NCBI GenBank assembly: GCA_013400975.1
Contig: WBMZ01006356.1
Location: 1-64,000, forward strand
Direction: 5' to 3'
Length of the DNA stretch: 64,000 bases
Source of the DNA: Atrichornis clamosus
Lineage: Eukaryota > Chordata > Aves > Passeriformes > Menuridae
The notes below the pieces were generated by a model. That model did no database searches, was not told the origin of the DNA, and saw nothing but the letters and a program-made list of their open reading frames with translations. This document shows, piece by piece, positions 23,022 through 35,490 of this stretch; the stretch's first letter is position 1; the number at the start of each line of letters is the position of its first letter. A program made the position numbers and the translations under genes.

Positions 23022-23417
23022 GGTTAAGGTTGGAAAGGACCTCTAAGATCATTAAGTCCAACTATGAACACTGCCCAGTCCATCACAAACCATGTCCCTA
23101 AGCACCACATCTATACATTTCCTGATCACTTTGAGGGAAGGTGATTCCACCACTTTCCTGATTAGCCTGTTTCAATGCTTGACAATCTTTTCAGTGAAGA
23201 AATTTTTCCTTCTATCCAGTCTAAACCTCCCCTGGCAAAATTTGAAGACATTTACTCTTCACCTGTCACTGGTTACCTGGCAGAAAAGACTGGCCCCCAT
23301 CTGTCTACAACCTCTGGTAATTGTAAGGAGCCATAAGGTCCCCTCAAGTCTCCTTTCCTCCACACTAAATAACCCTGGCTCCCTCAACTGCTCCTCATAA
23401 GACTTGTGCTCCAGTAA
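23022..23417 (-). mobile_element. CR1 LINE, 3' end, minus orientation
   Basis: Reverse CR1 terminal sequence: 'ggttggaaaggacctctaag', 'atcattaagtccaactatg', 'gtgattccaccactttcctg', 'tctatccagtctaaacctcc' and 'caactgctcctcataagac'. About 395 bases remain, the longest CR1 copy here. It belongs to the subfamily with 'gcttagggacatggtt' on its sense strand, like the copy at 61555. Its 3' end carries the expanded ATTCT array. Confidence 0.92.
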
Positions 23418-24039
23418 GACAAGTGCTGCTCTAAGCAGCAAGGAGCAGCAAATGCCCACTATCAGGCAGGGTCTTAGAGAAGAAATTGAAAAGCAAAGCT
23501 TGTACACCTTTGCTTTGGTGCCAGTCAGATGCCAAAACCCACAAAACATTATCCAAGATGGTCAAACACTCACAAAGAAGTGTCATTTCCAAGGCACCCA
23601 GCACCTTTTAGCCCATGATCTACCTGTGAGCGTGCCCCTGGGGCAGATCTACATGCCTGATTCTCCTTTCCACGCAGACAGTCACTGGCCCTGTGCAGCA
23701 TTTCATCTCCACTGGAGCGATACAGGTGACTCAGCTCTTCCCCTGCAAGGCGCTGCAAGAGCCTTGCTTCAGCAAGGGGATTATAGCAGCAACCCAAGTA
23801 TAATAATGGTGTGGCTGAGCAGCAGGGATTTATGAGCAGGCAAAGAAAATGAGAATTATAGGTGTCCAGTCCCTATGACAGAACCACCATATATTTCCTC
23901 CAACAAAGCGTGTGACAACAGCTCCATAAATTCACATAGTAACAGAGGCGAGAGCCAGCTCATCATTGCAGCTATTTAAGGAGCCAAGTAGCACTCTGTG
24001 CTTATTGCAGAAGTTCACAGTTAGTTAAAAATAAATATT

Positions 24040-24480
24040 AAAAAAGTCACTTTTGGGCCCTGGTTGAATAAGGCTTTTTATTCATGATGCCCAGCATTGC
24101 GTTCCGCCTCTTCTCCTTTTATTCCTACACAGACTCCTTGGCGGAATTTCGTGTTAGGCACTGTCAGCTTCCTTCTGAAGGAGCTTAACTTAGGATGTGC
24201 CATAATCAATTGTAAAACTTAGCAGTGACTATGAAATACTTGATCCTTTTCAATACCAGCAGACCTGAAATGTGCTTTAAAAATTCTTTAGCTGCAACCC
24301 ATTAAATATCTAAGGAGAGCTTATCTGAGATGGAATTGCTGAAGAAAACAACCCCAACATCCCCAACATGCTGAATAGGTTATTTTAATGCTGTCTCATG
24401 ATCAGATTATTTGCAGTACCTGTCAGCTAATGTACTGTTTTCATTGCTAATTTAACACTTCTTCCTAAAGGGAGAAGGGG
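24040..24480. promoter_or_regulatory. Candidate conserved non-coding block
   Basis: Repeat-free sequence with TTTATTCATGATG (24077-24089), CATAATCAATTGTAAAA (24200-24216), CCATTAAATATC (24299-24310) and GCTAATTTAACAC (24447-24459). These are homeodomain and MEF2-like cores. Texture only; no alignment available. Confidence 0.2.
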
Positions 24481-26029
24481 GAGAGGGTGAAAAAAGCTCT
24501 TCACAGTGAACTGGAAATCAAAAAATAGCTGTGTGTTTTGTTGTCACTTCTGCTACTCTCATTTCTGACGTATAAAGAGAAGCTCACTTTAAAATGACTA
24601 ACTCCCCTTTAAACATGAGAAATACCAAGTTTCTCTGAATCCCATGGCTTTTATTCTTTTTTCTTGAAGCTTTGGGCAAAATTTGAAAGAGACATCTCAG
24701 CTAGAAAGAAAAGTTGGAACTTTCTCAGGTTAAGGCTCAGCAGTGATTGGAATGTAATTTTCCTATAAGAAAAAACTTTGGCATCTCAGTGAAAAACTGA
24801 AAAATAGGAAATGAAAATTAAGGCTTGCTGTCCGTGGAGTTGGAGCTCCAGGGCCCCATTCTCCCCCAGAGCCTGCTGTCCTGCTCAGACTTGGTTTCCC
24901 ATGCAGCACTGGCATGCCTGTCCATTAATCCCTTTTTTGGGGAGCCCTTCCTGGAGTCAGGATAGCATGTTGGAAACCTGTCCTCAGAGTCTGGTGAGGA
25001 CTTGGTGTGTATGAACCAAAAATTAGCTGAGGCATATCCCATGACATTTTCCCAGGGTCAAAATGATTCAGATTAGCAAAGAGGGAGGAGATTCTTGTTT
25101 GGTTGGTTTAGTAAGAGGATGATGTTTTGTACAGAAATGACATAACTTTGGAGGAAAAAAAATAAGGTTACTCAAGAGCCAGGTTAAAAGAAAAGTGTTG
25201 AATGGAAAATTTTCAGCCAGCCCCACGGAGATCCCTTCTTTATGTCCAGGTTTGGAAGAGCTGCTGCCCTGCTCTCTGCAGTGGCTGGTGTCACGTTGCA
25301 TGCTCCTCCAAAGGCAGCAGATTGCTTATGCATTAGTTCTTTTGCATAATACCAGCAGTTAGAGTGGGCTTGGGTGTTTGGGGTTTTTTTTTTCACACGC
25401 ATTGTTTGCTGCTAACAAACTCAGGAAGGAAATTTACAGTCTTGAATGGGAAGCGAGGTTTGCAAGACGTCCCCAGCAGGACTGAGCTGCTGAACCTTGT
25501 GGTGACTCAGCCAGCACAGGAAACATTTGTTCTGAGCAGCCCCATCTCCTGTCCCCCTCTGCTTCAAGCACACAGTTTATAAACAGGTCACGGTAGTTTC
25601 TTTTAATTTTGCTTTGGAGGTTTTTTTCATTCTTTTTCTTGGAGGGTTTTTACTGCTTTCTGTGTGCAAGGTTATTTACTAGAAATAAACAACATTAAAT
25701 GGACAACTTGCTTGGGCAGAGACTCTTGGGAAGGGGATCCTCAGCTTTTGTGGCAGAGAATCTACTGTTCTTGGTTGGATGCCGTCATGCTGGTTATGCT
25801 AAATTAAATGCACTTGTTCTCTACCTCTGTTCACACCTTGGAGACCAAATATTGCTCACAAAATTGGAGGGCTGCACATGAGGGAGCAGGGATGAGGATG
25901 CAGCAAACATGGAGGACAGAGAGAACAATCATAAATAAAAGATCAGCATCAGGACCTGGAGTTTCATGCAGAGATCTCCATCTACATTATTCTATTTCTA
26001 TCTGACAACAGCTCTTCCTGTTCAGCAAT

Positions 26030-26900
26030 TCACCCCACCTCATCGTTCCCAAAGCTGACATGTAACGAAACCAATTAAAATACTTGTTAACTTAAATAAA
26101 TAAATAAAGGCACTGTAGAAGATGACTGTTCAAAGCCTAGCAGCTTGTACTTGTGCATTTTTGTCTCCTCATTAATCTGTTTATGAAAGGGTTTTGATTA
26201 GTTCCATATATTCAGCTTCTAAAGTTAATACCTTAGCGGTCTAAAGTGTTTGTACCGAAGCTAACACGAAATTTTCTCTTTGCTGCAATAAACATGTAAA
26301 TATGAACTGATTCATGCATGCAAACAATTTCTAAAACTGACTTCAAGTATGCTTTTCAAAAAATGTTAAAAATGCTATGCTGAGAAATGGCACAGGACAC
26401 CTGATAGTTTATTCTGGCCAGCGAGACTTCATACATGCCTGTATTTCTCTATGTATGTTTGTGTCTGGTACAGTGACTCACGTATTTTTTATTATTATTC
26501 TGTAAGATAATTTAAAAAGTGCAGCAACTCCAGAGTTCTGTACAGCTATTAACCCAGCCCCGTAACCCAGCTCCTATCTGATCTGAGCCCCATCTGCACT
26601 CACACGATCCCAATCTGATTTCCACTACACGCTCCTCTCTACTTGTTGCAGCACAGCTAAACTTTGTCTTAAAGTTAAGACTCCCACCCCTATCAACACT
26701 TCAGCGAGTGCTAAGCCCCATTCCCATGGCCAGGGTGGGTTGGTTTGCGTGCAGACGGTTAAGTGCATGCATAAATATTTACGGAGTTTGAGACACGGCC
26801 TGCCTAATTAGGTTTCCATAGCAATTAGCCCAATATCTTGATTAAGACCTGAGGCTGCTTTTATTAGAATAAAAAAATAATACAAACTTCATTATATTGG
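26030..26900. promoter_or_regulatory. Candidate conserved non-coding block(s)
   Basis: AT-rich, repeat-free DNA with many homeodomain-type words: ACCAATTAAAATAC, CTCATTAATCTG, TTTTGATTAG, CATGCATGCAAAC, and at 26805-26840 CCTAATTAGG followed closely by GCAATTAGCC and TTGATTAAGA. The last cluster (26800-26880) is the densest. Clusters of TAATTA cores are common in developmental enhancers. Confidence 0.25.
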
Positions 26901-29900
26901 GATGATGAAACCAGAGCACTCTTACGAAAAGAGAGTAGATGTTGGCTCAGCAGCAGGGAATGGACTTTGCAGGGGCACTGTGATAAAGCAAATGAAGGTG
27001 ACGTTCTGCAGTGTGGGGAAATACTCTGCATCCAAAGACATAGGTTTAAGAGTCACTGAGGAATTAAGCATCTTTGCTAAGTGTAGCTGTAGCCCTGCTT
27101 TTCCTGGGTTTTAAACCTGCTTTTTGTTCCTGTTTTTAGCTAGCATTCTTGGCAAAATGGTGTTTGCTCACATGATAGAGAAGTGCCTACATCTTTGCCT
27201 TTATCTCAGAAATTTTTGAGCAATTCTCAATATTAGTAGAGAACCCTCACCGAAAGTGCAGAACACAGGGTCAGCAGAGCAATAACTTCTTTGCTGAGAG
27301 AGCATTTTGTGTCTCAACAGTTACTAATATTATACATATTAATTACCATGAGCAGCAATCCATGAAGAAATTACATCTACAGAGCACTTGTACTTCTGCT
27401 GTAGGTCTGCTGCAGCCATAAGCAGAAAGGTCAGTGCTCCTGGCTGGTGGGACACACAGATGCACAGAAAACTCTCCAACCTTGTCTCCGCATCCCACAT
27501 CTTCACCCGAGTCAATAGGAAGGGCTGCAACTAATCCTGTAAATCTCCAGCAACAAACTCCTGCTTTACAGATACTGACACCACTTCTCACTGAGACCAG
27601 CCTTAAGCCAGCAGCTGACCAACGTTGAATATGTTTTGTCATTTGGACATCATTACTTTTCTTCTGCATCATCAGTTTTCCTTTTTTCACATGCAAAGTT
27701 TCAATACAAACTAAAACAGAGCTATATCCCTTTATTCCTTTTTGTTTTTTTAAAGGAAGATGCTGCAAAGTACTGTTAGATCCACAGCAAATCTAGATTA
27801 AGCAAAATGGCAGCTCATTAGCTTTCATGGACAGGCATTTAAAGTACTTAAGAGGGGACATAGAGCACTGCCCTTTACATTTACTTTGGCACTAATATCA
27901 GATTAGAAAGAGAAAGGTTATTAAGTAAAGGTAATTGTCTGCTTTGTAGAGGGAATCTTTCTGAGGTACAGCCTGAGGCACTAAACTTTAAGAAGGTTAA
28001 TTGTCTCATGGTGGAAGTCAAGCTATTACTGTTATTATGGACAGTTAGGAAAAATTCAGTCTGACATCCAAAGTCCAATAACAAGTCTCAAAGATGGAGT
28101 TGATTGGCTGATAGCCACAGGCCTGTAATTAGAAAAATTGGCATTAGGAAAATACAGATGAGGCAGTGGTGAGCCCTGTGCAGATGTGGTACGGCAGCAG
28201 GAGCCAGGAAGCAGCACAGGGGTGTTCCAATAGCCAGCCTGGAGCTGAGCTTAGGAAAAGCCCCTGAGCTGGGTAAGTGAGGGGTGACCACAGGAGAGGC
28301 TTCTGAGGGAGATGTGATGCTGACCCCAAGTGAAGCCAGGGCTGTTGGTGCTCATTCTCCTGTATGACCAAGAGAAGCACTGGCCCTAAGAGCTGTAGAG
28401 GTTTGGCTAGGAGTTGACACTTGCAGCTGATTCTACCCTCTCAAAGAAGTTGAAATTTTGCCCAAAGTGCCCAGAAAATGGTCAAGGTTTTAATCCTCCG
28501 CATACCCATCCTTCACACCCTGTTCAAGCCCCCTCAGTGCCTCTATGTTCCCTTTTCCCAAATGTTTTAAGAGAAACAGCAGGAGCAAGAAGCTCAATTA
28601 CGCCAGGGTGTAACTGTGAGAAACATGCTGAGGGACAAGTCAAGGCTTCTTCTACATCTCTCCTGGGCACAGGTGGGGAAGAAGGAGTATTTGGATGTAC
28701 AAAAATACCAAAATGTTCATATATGTGATTCTGGCTCAGATTTACAAGCTGCTGGCAGAAACCTCAGCAGGAAGCCCACTGCAAACATCCCCAGGAATAA
28801 TGTTTCCCTCCATTTGCAAATATTTGATTTTGGTGGGGAGGCTTGAATAACAAAACTCCATCTTCTGCACAGCAAAGTTATGGCTCAGCAGCTTTCTGTG
28901 CCCTCTCCCACGATATCCGATCACATCCAGACCCAAAGGAGAGGTTCAGTTTTCAAGTCCCAATATTTCAAGTATTTTTACCCCTAGGCTGGGGATTTCT
29001 CTTCAGGCGCAGGAAAACCTTTTCCACTGTGAACCCCCATCTCTGTGCCACTCCAAGTATTGTCTTATTTAGGTTTCGGCTCCCTGGGTCTGTGCAGGCA
29101 GGAGACGAGGATTTTCCACCACCGTGGCTCCCACGTGCTGTACCAGAGAGGGACAGCTGTGACCTACACAGGGCTGGCAAAGGGCTCTGGGATGTTTTAC
29201 ACCGTAAATCCCTCGCCTGTTCTGGAAGAAGACAACTATTTCTTCTGTGTTTGCATCAATATTTAAACATCGCAGCACATCCTGCTGACAGCTTAATGGT
29301 AAAAGTCAGCTTGGACATTTCCCTACCCTGAGCTGATTTTCATCCTCCAAAGCCCCCAACAAACTGTGTCTTTGCAGGTGCTGATGGGAGGAGGAGCTGT
29401 TACCAACCACACCGCACAGACGGGAGCAACAACGGGGCCCAAATGAAGAGTTCATCCCCAAAATCTATGACACAACACAGAAATTGGATGTAGAGATACA
29501 CTGCGACCTGAGAGTCCCAGGGCAGCCTTTTCTGCCAAAGGAGACCACAGCTCTGAAACCAGGGTGTGCAGGATCACAAGCAACTCTGGAGCTTTTTGTG
29601 ATAACCATGCAAAAAAGAAAAAAAAAAAAAACAGGCTGAAGGGAAAAATAAGAGACACTGATTAGACAGGAGGAGTAGGAAGGCAGGGACTGATTTAGGA
29701 GAATCTCCCGTTCCTCACTCAAACACTCCAGTGTGCTGCTAGGAGTGTTTGTCCCCAGGACCCTGACTTCTGAGATGTCTGCCGACAGCTGGCTAAGGAC
29801 AAGAGGAAGGTGGATGAATGTGCTTCAGGGATGTGGCTTGATTCATCCAGAGAGACATATTTCAGGTAATGCCACTGGATGGGGCAGGTCCGTGGGATGG

Positions 29901-30887
29901 CTGTGCTCAGGAACAAAGTCAGGCAGTCCAGACTGGTGAAAGTGTTTGGGACCCAAAGCTGTGCACTACCTCAAAAAGAATGTACAGGGGAAAAGAGCAG
30001 CAGTGGCTGACATGATCATATAGTTTAAGCAGGGAAAGAAACTGTCCTGTGCTCCTCTAAGCCTAACAAGAAGTTCACCCCTGATCCACACACTTCAGCT
30101 GTGAGATTACTGATGGCAGGATAGGGAGGGGCTGCCCAGGCTGGGACTGTCACAGGACACTTGCAAAGGTACCACTTGGCAATGGCAACAGGGCAACAAA
30201 CTGGAGAGGACCTTGGGAAAGGCTCTCTTCTGGAGTAAATGAACTCTTCGGAGATCATTCATGGTTTATTGTTCCTTACTTAAGACTTTTGTTTGCTGAG
30301 TTTGGCCCTGTGCTGGTGAGTAGTCTCTCACCATCTCCACTGTAGTGCACTGAGAGGAGCATCAGAACCCACCCACTGCCATCATATGTTCTTGATAGCA
30401 GCTGCTAAGACATGGGTAATCAGAAAAGCTTCAGGATACCTACTGATTGTAGCATTCCTTGGGTAGAAAAGCACAGCCTCACACAGAATTAGAGAGCTTG
30501 TAAGTCGAATCAGAGCAGCCCTACACCTTTGGCCTTGGTGGCTGTCCTACAGCAGGGTCCCCAGAGGGTGAGTCCTGAGGTGATCTGAAGTGTTACCTCT
30601 GCTCAGGCTGGAGAAGACATCTAGTGATTAATGGAGCTGAGTCCTGTCTCACATATTCTCCTCCGTAATAAGTACAATTAAGATATCTCAAAAGAGCATG
30701 GGGTGGGGGAAAAAATCCTCCTGCACATGGGGTCCAACAGTAAATATTCCATACTGTACAAACTGTGCTGATTCATACCAGTGGAGGGTCTGCCTCAGCA
30801 ATTCTACCTGGAAAAGACAGCACAATTAATCCTTCCCAGTTCAGTCCCTGGAAAGTACCTTTCATTGTAGGACTACAAAATATCAGA

Positions 30888-31108
30888 GTATTATTTTACT
30901 GCTGAAGAAACCAAGGCATGAGTTGATACAGTGATTTCCTGGGGCCCTGCAGCTTTCTTATGGTGCTCCCAAGGAATTAGGGCCAGTGCCTGGGGTGAGA
31001 TGATCGCTGCAGTCTCTTTTGCACATGTAATCCAGGTTGATGAAAGCCCAGGTCTCTGGACTTCCAGCCTAACACCATATCCAGCAGACCATGCTGCCCT
31101 TCCCATTG
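30888..31108 (-). mobile_element. MIR-type SINE remnant
   Basis: The + strand reads 'ttattttactgctgaagaaa', 'ccaaggcatgagttgataca', 'gtgatttcctggggccctgc' and later 'ccaggtctctggacttccag' and 'agcagaccatgctgccc'. This matches, in order, the reverse MIR consensus from the 'ttttacagatgaggaaactg' segment to the head. High divergence. Confidence 0.55.
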
Positions 31109-32220
31109 CTCCTTCTCAGATGGTGAATCTTCTCCCCATCCCTACAACTGCTCTTCCAAGTGTGCTTCCACTGCTGCCTACAGCTGCACACCCAGGACCC
31201 TCCATCCAGCTCGGGAGAATAAGAGGAGGATATGAGTGGTAGGTAGCAGCTTCCTTGCAGCATTTTCTGCTGCCAAGGAGAGAGAAAAGATGGGCCCGTG
31301 AACCATGGAAGTTGGCAGAGTCCCCGTGAGGCCATTCTCTGCTGGCCAGCCTTGCCGATGTGCTGTAGAACAAGAACTGGCCAGAACCCACAAAGCAAAC
31401 CTGCTGCTGATTGCAGGAGAGCTCCAGAAAGGTTAAAACACTCCCCCCTTTTCACACTGATGTCTCTGCAGCCCCTTCCTCCAGCCAGAGCTCCACTTAA
31501 TAATTAATTGGAGAAATATCCCCCTTACCAAACAACAACCAGGACATTTAGATCCTTCTGAGAAAAGCTAAGTCTCTATTTCTGTAATGACAGGCAGCAG
31601 GAGATAGGAGGCATTTATAGAAGGAGGGTGGAGTGCTGTCGCCACTGAATCAGGCTCTCAGCCTGTTCTTGCCAGCCACTCCAGGGCCCAGTACAGGTAA
31701 GTTTTCATCCCTTCAGCATCTACCTGCCAGTGAACTGAGCTGGTCACAAAGTGCAGGTTGCACAGCAGTGGTATGGAGACATCAGGAAGCAGTCCTTTCC
31801 CAGAGAGACAGGACAGAGAAAGAGCAAGGCAAGACATGGGAGGCCCAAGCAGAAGTAGATCCCAGGTCAAGGCTCCGCTGCTAACATTGTGCTTCTGTCT
31901 CTCATCCCAGCAAAATCAGAACACCAAAGTTCATGTGACTTTAGCTCAGAAAATCAACAAATTTGCCTTCCAGATCATTCCCTTACTAGGAAAGCCATTG
32001 AAAGGGGCCTTTTTCTCTCCTCTAACACTTTCACACACCATCCAGCTGGGCAGTTCTGGTGCTGGTTGAGGTGCCCAGGCTGTTTATGTATTGCTTTGAA
32101 GGTGTCTGTGCTTACAGGTGTGTCTGCAATCACACCCAGCCATGTACCATGGTCCAGAGACTAGGACATCACACTGGATGTACAGGGAAAAGAGGTTTGT
32201 ACTCCTCTGTACCATATCAT
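31109..32220. other. Intergenic between a SINE and a CR1; no gene seen
   Basis: Several overlapping frames on both strands in a GC-moderate stretch, none with codon bias or motifs. Nothing recognised. Confidence 0.5.
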
Positions 32221-32524
32221 AAGGGGGCCTGCAAAAAAGCTGAAGCGCATGTAGCCATAGGGCAAGGGGTGGTGGCTTTAAAAGTGACTGAGGGCAGGTT
32301 TAGATTAGATATAAGAAAGGTTTTTTATAAAGAGAGTGGTATAACACTGGAACAAGTTGCCCTGAGAATTTGTGAATGCCTCATCCCTGGAAGTGTTCAA
32401 GGTCAGGTTGGAGGGAGTTTTGAGCAACCTGGTCTAGTGGAAGGTGTCCCTGCCCCTGTCAGAGAGGTTGAACTAGGTGACTTTAAAAGGCCTCTTCCAA
32501 ACCCAAATTATTCTATGATTCTAC
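32221..32524 (+). mobile_element. CR1 LINE, 3' end
   Basis: The + strand reads 'aagggggcctgcaaaaaagc', 'gcaaggggtggtggctttaa', 'gcaggtttagattagatata', 'cactggaacaagttgccctg', 'gagcaacctggtctagtgga' and 'ttattctatgattctac'. This is the avian CR1 3' region in order. About 25 bases of the consensus near 32240 appear deleted. It has the same tail type as the copy at 13147. The open frame 32059-32565 crosses it and is not a gene. Confidence 0.93.
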
Positions 32525-35364
32525 AATATGCAATGGTTTGTTCAAGGCTCAGATGTTCACTTTAGCTCCCAGATACTAATTTTCACTGCCAGTATAATGT
32601 GAGCAAGAATTCCTTACAGAATGACCTGAGGTCCTCTGATCAAGAGCATTAAGTGTTATTGTCATAGTCAACTGAAGGAGAGGTAATAGCTGTAAGATTA
32701 GTTATATTTATGGCACAGTCCTTATCATCACTCATTTTATGTGTGCTCTTCTCAGCAATCCATATTTACTGCTTGGAACACTTTGGGCCCTTATAGAGCC
32801 TCATAAATCCCACGTAATTTTGATTCAAGACAGGCAACACTACATCCTAAGATAGTAGCTAAGCTAAGAACTAGCAAAGAAAACTACAAGAACTTACCTC
32901 TGACAGAGAGCACACAATTCACATGCTACTGAATATCTCTGTGCTGTGTAAAGCTGGGGTATTTGGTAAACAACTTAAAAAGCTGGAGCTAAAGCTAGGT
33001 GGAAGGTTTAATTGACTAGTTCATCAGTAAGTTATAATTCAAAATATCCCAATCAAGGTGCTAGGAATTGCCTTTCACCATTTATATCAGACTTTGTACT
33101 CAACAAGGACAGATAACGAAGACATTCAATGTTATTTTAAAACTATTGTGGATATATATTCCTAGCCTCCTTTTTCCATTTGCAGGTGTTGGGCTCAGGG
33201 TAACTAAGGATCCTGAATTCACAGACAATAGGATAAATATATAACTAAATGTATAACTAAATGTTGCAGTGAAAGCTTCCAGAAACAATATTATTTTTCT
33301 GGCAGTTACAAGGTATTAAAAATACATTAAGACATAAGGGAAGAGACTATTGATACTGGAGGTGATCTCATGGGTATAATGGAGGTCATGACAAGAAATT
33401 GCACAACAGATTCTAGTCTAATTTCTCCAGTACACATTGTGCTGAACGCTCACTGTTCTCCGTGTGTCCCGAAATATCTGGTTTTGCCATGTCACTTGCC
33501 ATCAAGTAGCCTTGAGATCTCATAACAGAGAGACTTTCTCTACTTAAAGGCTCAGTGGCTTTCACAGTCCTATGCTGGGAGGTGGTGAGAGATAAGAGTA
33601 GGAACACAGCTGACCTCTGAAGCCTCATTTTGTCCCACCCTGCCCAGATGTCTCTCCACACTGCTCTCCACCAGTCCCTTTCTATTTTCTCTGGAATGGC
33701 ATTAGACCCCCATTTCCTCTTTCAGTCCTCTCTGACTAGATATATGTCCTATTCATGAGCCAAAAAATCAAGATCAGGGTAGATCCCCACGTTCCGAATG
33801 TGGATGCAGGCACCCCAGTCCTGCAGGCTGGGATTTCTGCTGGAGCAAAGAAGCCTTGGCTGCCCACAGTTATGTCATGATAAACAGGCACTTTCCACCA
33901 AGACTGAGTCTTGCTGTAGCAAAAAGAGAAACAGTTGATCCTTTCAGACAACTGTCTTGTTATCCAGGAGGTTTTGCCTGTGAGCACCTCCTGATTTAGA
34001 CACACAATAAATACCGTCACCACTGTTTGCATTGTTCCTGGTTGGAGACAGTTTGATACCTGCCCTCTTGTAAACGATCCAGCTGTTCTCCATGGCTACT
34101 CAGCTCATCCAGGCAGTCTTCCATCTACGTTCAATTCCTGCCCGTTTATTCTCTTTGACCCAAGCCCTGTCTGCAACACTTGTCACATCCTGCAGTACCA
34201 CCGCACTCCTAAACCCCACCCATTTAACTCATCTTACTTCAAGCTCCTGAGCAGAAGTTGCCACCTATGCCCAGCTGTAACAATTTTGCAACGCAGAGGA
34301 ACCCAGGAAATGGCCAGTGTTGCTGAAAACCATCTTAATTCAGGTCAAGTCAACTTTGTGAGTCTGTGTTTAGGATAAATGGCTCACAAGCCAACTCAGA
34401 CTTGCAGAGTGTATTTTGAAAAACCATCATGAGCTCTATTGCAAAACAGAGTGAGAAGAGAGAGTATGTTTCATTATAAAAACCCAAAACTTTGCATTGG
34501 CTGCTCTCTCATTAAAGGATTTAAGATGCTATTGTTTTGTGGCTCTGAGGTTCCGACTTCTGATAAGCAGCAATTGGGATGTTCCTGAATACATTTCAAT
34601 GCTGGATACATTTCGTTCCTTCCTTTCTTGGATGCTTTTGCTTTTTTGCTGATAACAAAAGCTTTCCATCTGGGGCACCTTATGCAAGTTATCCTTTTGT
34701 CTCTTCCACCAACAAAAAGGACCAAAAAAATGACTAAGAGAGCATCATGACTGGGCTACTGTCCCAGGCTGGCAGTCCCTAGCTCTGATTTTTCAGGCAA
34801 CAAGGAGATTTTTCAGGAAGTAATTTCTAGGGGAGATTCTCAGTCTACAGTCCTCAACACATGTACATTTTTTCTAGTGCTTTACAGGTGCCACAAATGC
34901 CTTCCTAAAAGAAAAAGTAGCCAGCTTTGGGATCGGGCGCCCTGGTGCCACAGGCTGCACTGTCCCATGTCCTTGTACCACATCAGATTTAGAGCTGGTG
35001 ATGCAGATGAAGGAGCAACAGCAGCTCTGGCAGGCCCCTCTGAGCTACCTTAGGGCAACAGCACTGCTACAGCAGCAGCAAAGACCTCGGTGCAGGCAGA
35101 AAGCCTGCCTAGGAATCCAAGCAAGCATTAGGGTAGCTGAAGGGAGTGCTGTTTCCAGGACTACGCTGATACTGGTACCCGACCCAGCCAGTCCAGCACT
35201 GAGCATTTTGTGGACAAAAGCTCTGGTTTTGCCACGCTGCAGAAATAACCCCCCAGCCAAGGGCTGTTCCACAGGGAACGGATCACCCTGTGCCTGCGCA
35301 TTAGCTGAAGTCAGGTCACAGCGTGCAGATGGCAAGGAAGAGCAAAAGAAAAGAAACGCCTGTG
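32525..35364. other. Intergenic; no gene seen
   Basis: AT-leaning DNA with short frames. No repeat, exon or RNA gene recognised. Confidence 0.5.
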
Positions 35365-35490
35365 TTTTACAAATAGGAGAACGGAGACGCAGATGGAATA
35401 GGCAGTTAGTGTACAATCCTGGGGGAATGCTGAGATAAAGCCAGGGACTGAGCAAGTTCTCCAGAGTCTAAAGTCAGGGCGCCAGTCATG
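35365..35490 (-). mobile_element. MIR-type SINE remnant
   Basis: The + strand reads 'ttttacaaataggagaacgg', 'agacgcagatggaataggca', 'gccagggactgagcaagttc' and 'tccagagtctaaagtcag', a reverse MIR from its central segment to near the tRNA head. It overlaps the 146-codon frame at 34998-35438, which argues against that frame being a gene. Confidence 0.5.

Larger units (their letters stand above)
23418..30887. other. Intergenic, with AT-rich blocks; no gene seen
   Basis: No exon is supported. Frames of 140-160 codons (23404-23835 +, 27343-27768 minus, 28843-29331 +) have chance composition. An A-run with one G interruption lies at 29611-29631. Two AT-rich blocks are listed separately as regulatory candidates. 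Confidence 0.5.

Noticed and set aside
32059..32565. 168-codon + strand open frame
   Set aside because: It runs through a CR1 3' end, which is non-coding in the element.
34998..35438. 146-codon + strand frame (Gln/Leu/Ala-rich)
   Set aside because: Its end overlaps a MIR-type SINE and codon use is unbiased.
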